A stretch of 64,000 nt of DNA from Ramazzottius varieornatus (lineage: Eukaryota > Tardigrada > Eutardigrada > Parachela > Ramazzottiidae). The DNA lies in contig BDGG01000010.1 in assembly GCA_001949185.1 (NCBI GenBank), positions 877,773 through 941,772 on the forward strand. Reading direction: 5' to 3'. Made by a program: the position numbers and the translations under genes. Positions within the stretch are counted from its first letter, which is position 1. Each line of letters starts with the position of its first letter. The notes under the pieces were generated by a model. That model did no database searches. It worked only from the letters and a program-made list of their open reading frames with translations, and had not been told where the DNA came from. Below, piece by piece: positions 60,520 through 64,000 of the stretch.

Positions 60520-62478
60520 TCACTCCTGAACGTAAGCAGGGATAGTGTACGCGACATTGTTCCTGCCGTCGTCCTCTGCTTCTTCCTCTACAGCACCTTC
60601 CGCCTCTGCTTCCTCAGATCCGTTATCCATGATTTCCACTTCATGTATCTCCACCATACCATCACTGTCACCTTTGGCTTTCTTGTTCCCCTTCCGTCTG
60701 GTAGTGTTTGCATGGGTTTTACCTCGAGAGTTGCTTGGCTTCCCTTTCAGCTTATGTTCAAGCTTCGAGATCCCCACGCTCATCAGATGGTTCTTCAGGT
60801 TACTCAGTTGACTGGCGGAAACGGAATACAAAGCGTGGAAAGCATCTTTGCAGAGAGTGTGATCCTTGTCGAACCGATACACACAATGGCCTCTTCGTTC
60901 TGCAAATGAGAAGCCACAGTTCGAATGCGAACACGATTCTCAGAAAATATGTAGGACGTGGACTAATGAATTGAACCAGGTCCCTATCTCGAGTCGCGCA
61001 TACTTACCTTGTTATTAGGCTGAAGTATGCGCGACTTGGGAAAACGATCTGGTCCAGTTCATTTGCCCACGTATTATTTCGTACCTGCAACAGGGAAGTC
61101 CTCGCTCGGACCCAGCAAGATAGTTCGGACAATAGGAATACCGGCTGACAGTTTGCCCATAATGTACATGTGGCGGTCGGCAGAGCGCATGGACTTGATC
61201 TGAACACGTGTTGTGATGATGGCTTCCTCCGGAAGCATTTCTAGGCAGAACTTCTTGCAACACGTCTTCTCAACCAGTCCCTTCGCAGCTTCAACCTCGT
61301 CTTTGACACTTCTCCGTCTCGGAGGAACAAAACCTTCTTCGGGCTCTCCAGCGATGGACAGGGAAATGCCGTTCTCGAACAGACAGAAGCGAACCTTGCG
61401 CAGTTGCTCATCGGTAATATTGTGCATGTACTGGAAGGACTTCCGACACATGTTGAAGTCCTTGTCGTACACGTACACGGCCCGGTTTCCGCCTACAAAG
61501 ACAAATACAACTCATTTAGAAAGCCTCAGTAGTATGTACGGTCTTTTCTTCATTCCATGGTTTCTCCAACTGAACCCCTTGCAAATTCAAGACTACGAGA
61601 TGCGCCATTCGTTCGAAATTACGCTGTCGACCGTTACGACCGCTTACGCCATTACCTGTCAGTTCCGTGGCTGGATTTGCGATTAGAGACACGGAATGGC
61701 TGATCTTTCCCAGGAGATACAAGTCTCTTTCCCGGTCAGTCAACTTCTGCATCTCGATCCTGGTCTTGGATATCAGCGTCCCCGGAATCCTGGACCAGCA
61801 TTCGTCCGCACAGCATCGCTCCTTCATGACTGCGCGCACTTGCGCGTACTCCCTTTCGGGATCGATGTCAGGAACGGGTGGTGCAGGAGGCTTCTTTCTC
61901 TTGTTCGGCACTTTCACTTTGTGTGGTTTGCCCTTCTGGTTCGGAAGGTCTGGATCGACGCGCTTGTTGATGAGATGCTTGCGAATGATGCGCATAAGTC
62001 CGGAAGAAAGGTTGAACACGGTCTCAAATGCTACTCGACACAACGTGTAATTCTTGTCAAAGTGGTAGTAAACCGGAACTCCCTTGCTTGCTGAAAACGG
62101 ACAGAGCACCAAGTCAGAATACCAATTAGCCACGGGTCAGTTCCAGAAAATATGCCCAAGCTTGAACCTGGGAAAATGTCACACTACTTCGTGACGAGTT
62201 TGATTCTTACCTCTTCCAGTAAGCTCGCTTTCGGGATTGAGCAGATCTATCGAAGTGGACATCTTCCCGATGATAAACATGTTCTTGTCATTCTGACTGA
62301 GAGCCCCCATCTGCAATTGAGTCCGTTGAAGAAGCTCTTGTGGGAACTCCAAGAGGCATCCTTTCTGACAACATCCTCTGACTCCTCCGGATGGCAATCC
62401 TCCCTCCAGAACATAGTCGGGCTGCTCTTCTTCGGCTTCCATCTGAAAGTGCTCCTGTACTTGCTCCGCTTCGGACAT
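60520..62478 (-). CDS. Protein with three tandem copies of an unnamed CC..C / FDK..C domain
   Basis: Four exons: 62478-62211, 62090-61656, 61492-61085 and 60899-60520, with every junction in phase 1 (about 497 residues). Each repeat has a Cys half, for example ERCCADECWSRIP then SKTRIEMQKLTDRERDLYLL and GKIS. The second half is VPVYYHFDKNYTLCRVAFET with an SSGLMRIIRKHL-like helix. Repeats 2 and 3 read KTCCKKFCLEMLPEEAI with YVYDKDFNMCRKSFQYM, and CVYRFDKDHTLCKDAFHALY. Basic linkers (KVPNKRKKPPAP, TTRRKGNKKAKG) and an acidic C-terminus follow. The pattern resembles the N-terminal region of anonymous animal proteins often linked to DDE transposon-derived ORFs, but no transposase domain is present here. 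It is probably nuclear; function unknown. It is divergent from the synergin-like gene. Confidence 0.75.
60952..61072. mobile_element. Palindromic MITE copy (intron of triple-domain gene), best preserved
   Basis: GACGTGGACTAATGAATTGA then CTCGAGTCGCGCATACTT on the left. AAGTATGCGCGACTTGGGAA then ACGATCTGGTCCAGTTCA and TTTGCCCACGT on the right. It spans intron 60900-61084 almost completely. Confidence 0.85.
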
Positions 62479-63027
62479 CTTGGTGGGTTGAAAGGAAACC
62501 GCCAGAAACAATCGGATTCGTAAGAAACATGTGAACATATGCGTCAAAGGATGCTTTCTTGCTTGCTCCTCTCCATTTTATGCTCACGAGAACTCCACGT
62601 TGTCGGGCCAATGTTGTCTGTGACGTCATGCAAAAGTTCTTTCAGCCATGTGTGCCTTTTGACATAACATAAAGACCACGTGGCCATGTTGTTTGAATGG
62701 GAGTGCGCTTCATTCATCGATGAATCAACTCGACGGTAAGATCGAATGAGATGATCTAAGGTGACGTCATACTCTCTTACATATGTACCTAGTGTTGATC
62801 GATCGGATCCATAGGAGGATGCTCTCATCTCTAATTCGGCTGATCTGGTTTTCAGCATCTGTTTGGATAGTTTAGGAACTAGGATTCCGTACGGTTGTAC
62901 TCCATCCTTATGCTTGCAAAGTGAGAACATCTTGATCTAGCGTTACGAACTACTGCTTTTGGTGCTCCTGGTCTGGCACCGAGATACACCAGCGCCGGAG
63001 TCTGGACTATTCAGTATTCACTGAGAG
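62479..63027. promoter_or_regulatory. Divergent intergenic region
   Basis: About 550 bp between head-to-head genes. A 128-codon minus-strand frame (62544-62930) is open but shows no motif and could be a chance frame or a 5' extension. The promoter role is inferred. Confidence 0.35.
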
Positions 63028-64000
63028 ATGGACCGGAAGTCCCTGGGTAAGATATGTTCCGCCCGACATTTCGCCTCTCCAGCCTGTTTTTGCCTTTGGG
63101 GAGCAGACTCTTTAGCTATTGTGTTTTGCAGGGTCCGGTTTCGGTAATCCCAGCTCGACAACGCAGCGTTCATATGGTTCATCCATGCCTCCACACGCGA
63201 CGATGCCTGTTACTTATTCTACTGCACCTACGCTCTTCCCAGGACAAATCCCTGCACAACTATTCAATAATCAAAATATTCCTTTACCCAGTTTCGCTGC
63301 AATGACCGTTCAAGATATCGGAACTTCCGGGAGACGGCAATCGGATACAGTGAGTGAGCTTTCGTGGTATTTATGAGTACTTCCGGTGGACCGGTTCCCT
63401 TGATTGCTACTAAAGTAAAGGCCGAAAAATAATGCGCCAACCACTTGTTCAAACCACTTTTGATCCACGCACCGTTTTTCCGCAGTTGCAGCAATTCAGA
63501 CAGCCAGTGAACACGACAAACCAAGCGGTATATCCAGCTCCGACCTTGACACCTGCTCGTTCAGCTGGTCCGAAGGTAACACCACAGCATTATTTTCCCT
63601 CATGAACTCATTTGAGAGTGAAACACTGAACTGCAATTTCTCGAGCCTTCCATGTGTGCCAGTCAACTTTACGTTGAGTTGGTTTATTAACAGGTGGATA
63701 ATGCTTCGATGGATGAAAGGAGAAGGCTTGAGCAGCAAAGACAGCAGCAGAAAATTCGTCTGTCATTCCAGGCGTCGAAAAGCAAGACGACAAACTCGGA
63801 TGCTTTGATGGGACAAATCTTGGCTGATATCGGGTTTGAACAAAGCAATGGAAGCGCGAAGCAGCAGGAAACAAGATCCCGACCGATAAGTAGGTATATG
63901 ATATGGTTTGGCTGCGTGCGAGCTGGCATCCTCCGTCGCGAACAGAAAATGTAACGTCTCCGTGTACTTTTAGCTCCCCATACTGATCCTGCGATCCAAC
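63028..64000 (+). CDS. Possible synergin gamma homologue, N-terminal part (runs off right edge)
   Basis: Exons in phase: 63028-63046 (MDRKSLG), 63132-63349, 63486-63575, 63694-63889 and 63974 onward. The first about 110 residues are disordered, rich in P, S, T and Q (STAPTLFPGQIPAQLFNNQN). Exon 4 has a charged helix: SMDERRRLEQQRQQQKIRLS then SKTTNSDALMGQILADIG. This resembles the segment of synergin gamma (an AP-1-binding trafficking protein) with EERKRRQFEEQKQKLRLL. The synergin EH domain would lie beyond the window. The gene model is well supported; the family name is a weak guess. Confidence 0.5.

Overview
This is a gene-dense, intron-rich animal nuclear window. Genes are split into many exons by mostly short GT-AG introns (about 50-300 bp, a few up to 900 bp). 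The recognisable proteins include metazoan-type regulators: a Groucho/TLE corepressor, the PRC2 subunit SUZ12, TAF6, MED15 and a PITPNM/rdgB lipid-transfer protein. Several are strongly diverged from vertebrate and fly sequences (SUZ12, the Groucho Q domain, MED15). That and the compact layout suggest a fast-evolving or early-branching invertebrate with a small genome; the phylum cannot be decided from this window.

Layout, left to right: the N-terminal part of an unrecognised gene (-, runs off the left edge); nucleoporin NUP58 (+); an SLC22 organic-ion transporter (-); SUZ12 (+); a region with the 3' ends of two non-LTR retrotransposon copies facing each other; MED15 (+); PAXX, a non-homologous end-joining factor (-); cytosolic leucyl-tRNA synthetase (-); a new membrane-anchored coiled-coil protein with repeated QT motifs (+); PITPNM/rdgB (-); TAF6 (-); Groucho/TLE (+); decayed transposon remnants, one with a chromodomain; HIP1/HIP1R/Sla2 (-), whose coiled coil has been enlarged by tandem 234-nt exons; a long non-coding region with a dead Tigger/pogo transposase and a hAT- or MULE-like non-autonomous element; NOC4 (+); a protein made of three tandem copies of an unnamed CC...C / FDK...C domain (-); and the start of a synergin-gamma-like gene (+, runs off the right edge).

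The genes are mostly housekeeping or chromatin genes (transcription: SUZ12, MED15, TAF6, Groucho; traffic and lipid: HIP1R, PITPNM, possible synergin; RNA, translation and ribosome: LARS, NOC4; pore: NUP58; repair: PAXX). Nothing suggests an operon. Several neighbours are divergent and probably share promoter regions (left-edge gene/NUP58, LARS/coiled-coil gene, TAF6/Groucho, triple-domain gene/synergin-like gene).

The most interesting structures are the amplified HIP1R coiled-coil exons, the triple-repeat protein built from symmetric phase-1 exons, the QT-motif coiled-coil protein, and a short palindromic MITE family (about 80-125 bp, core AAGTGGCGCA...TGCGCCACTT). At least 14 copies of this MITE are present, nearly all inside introns.
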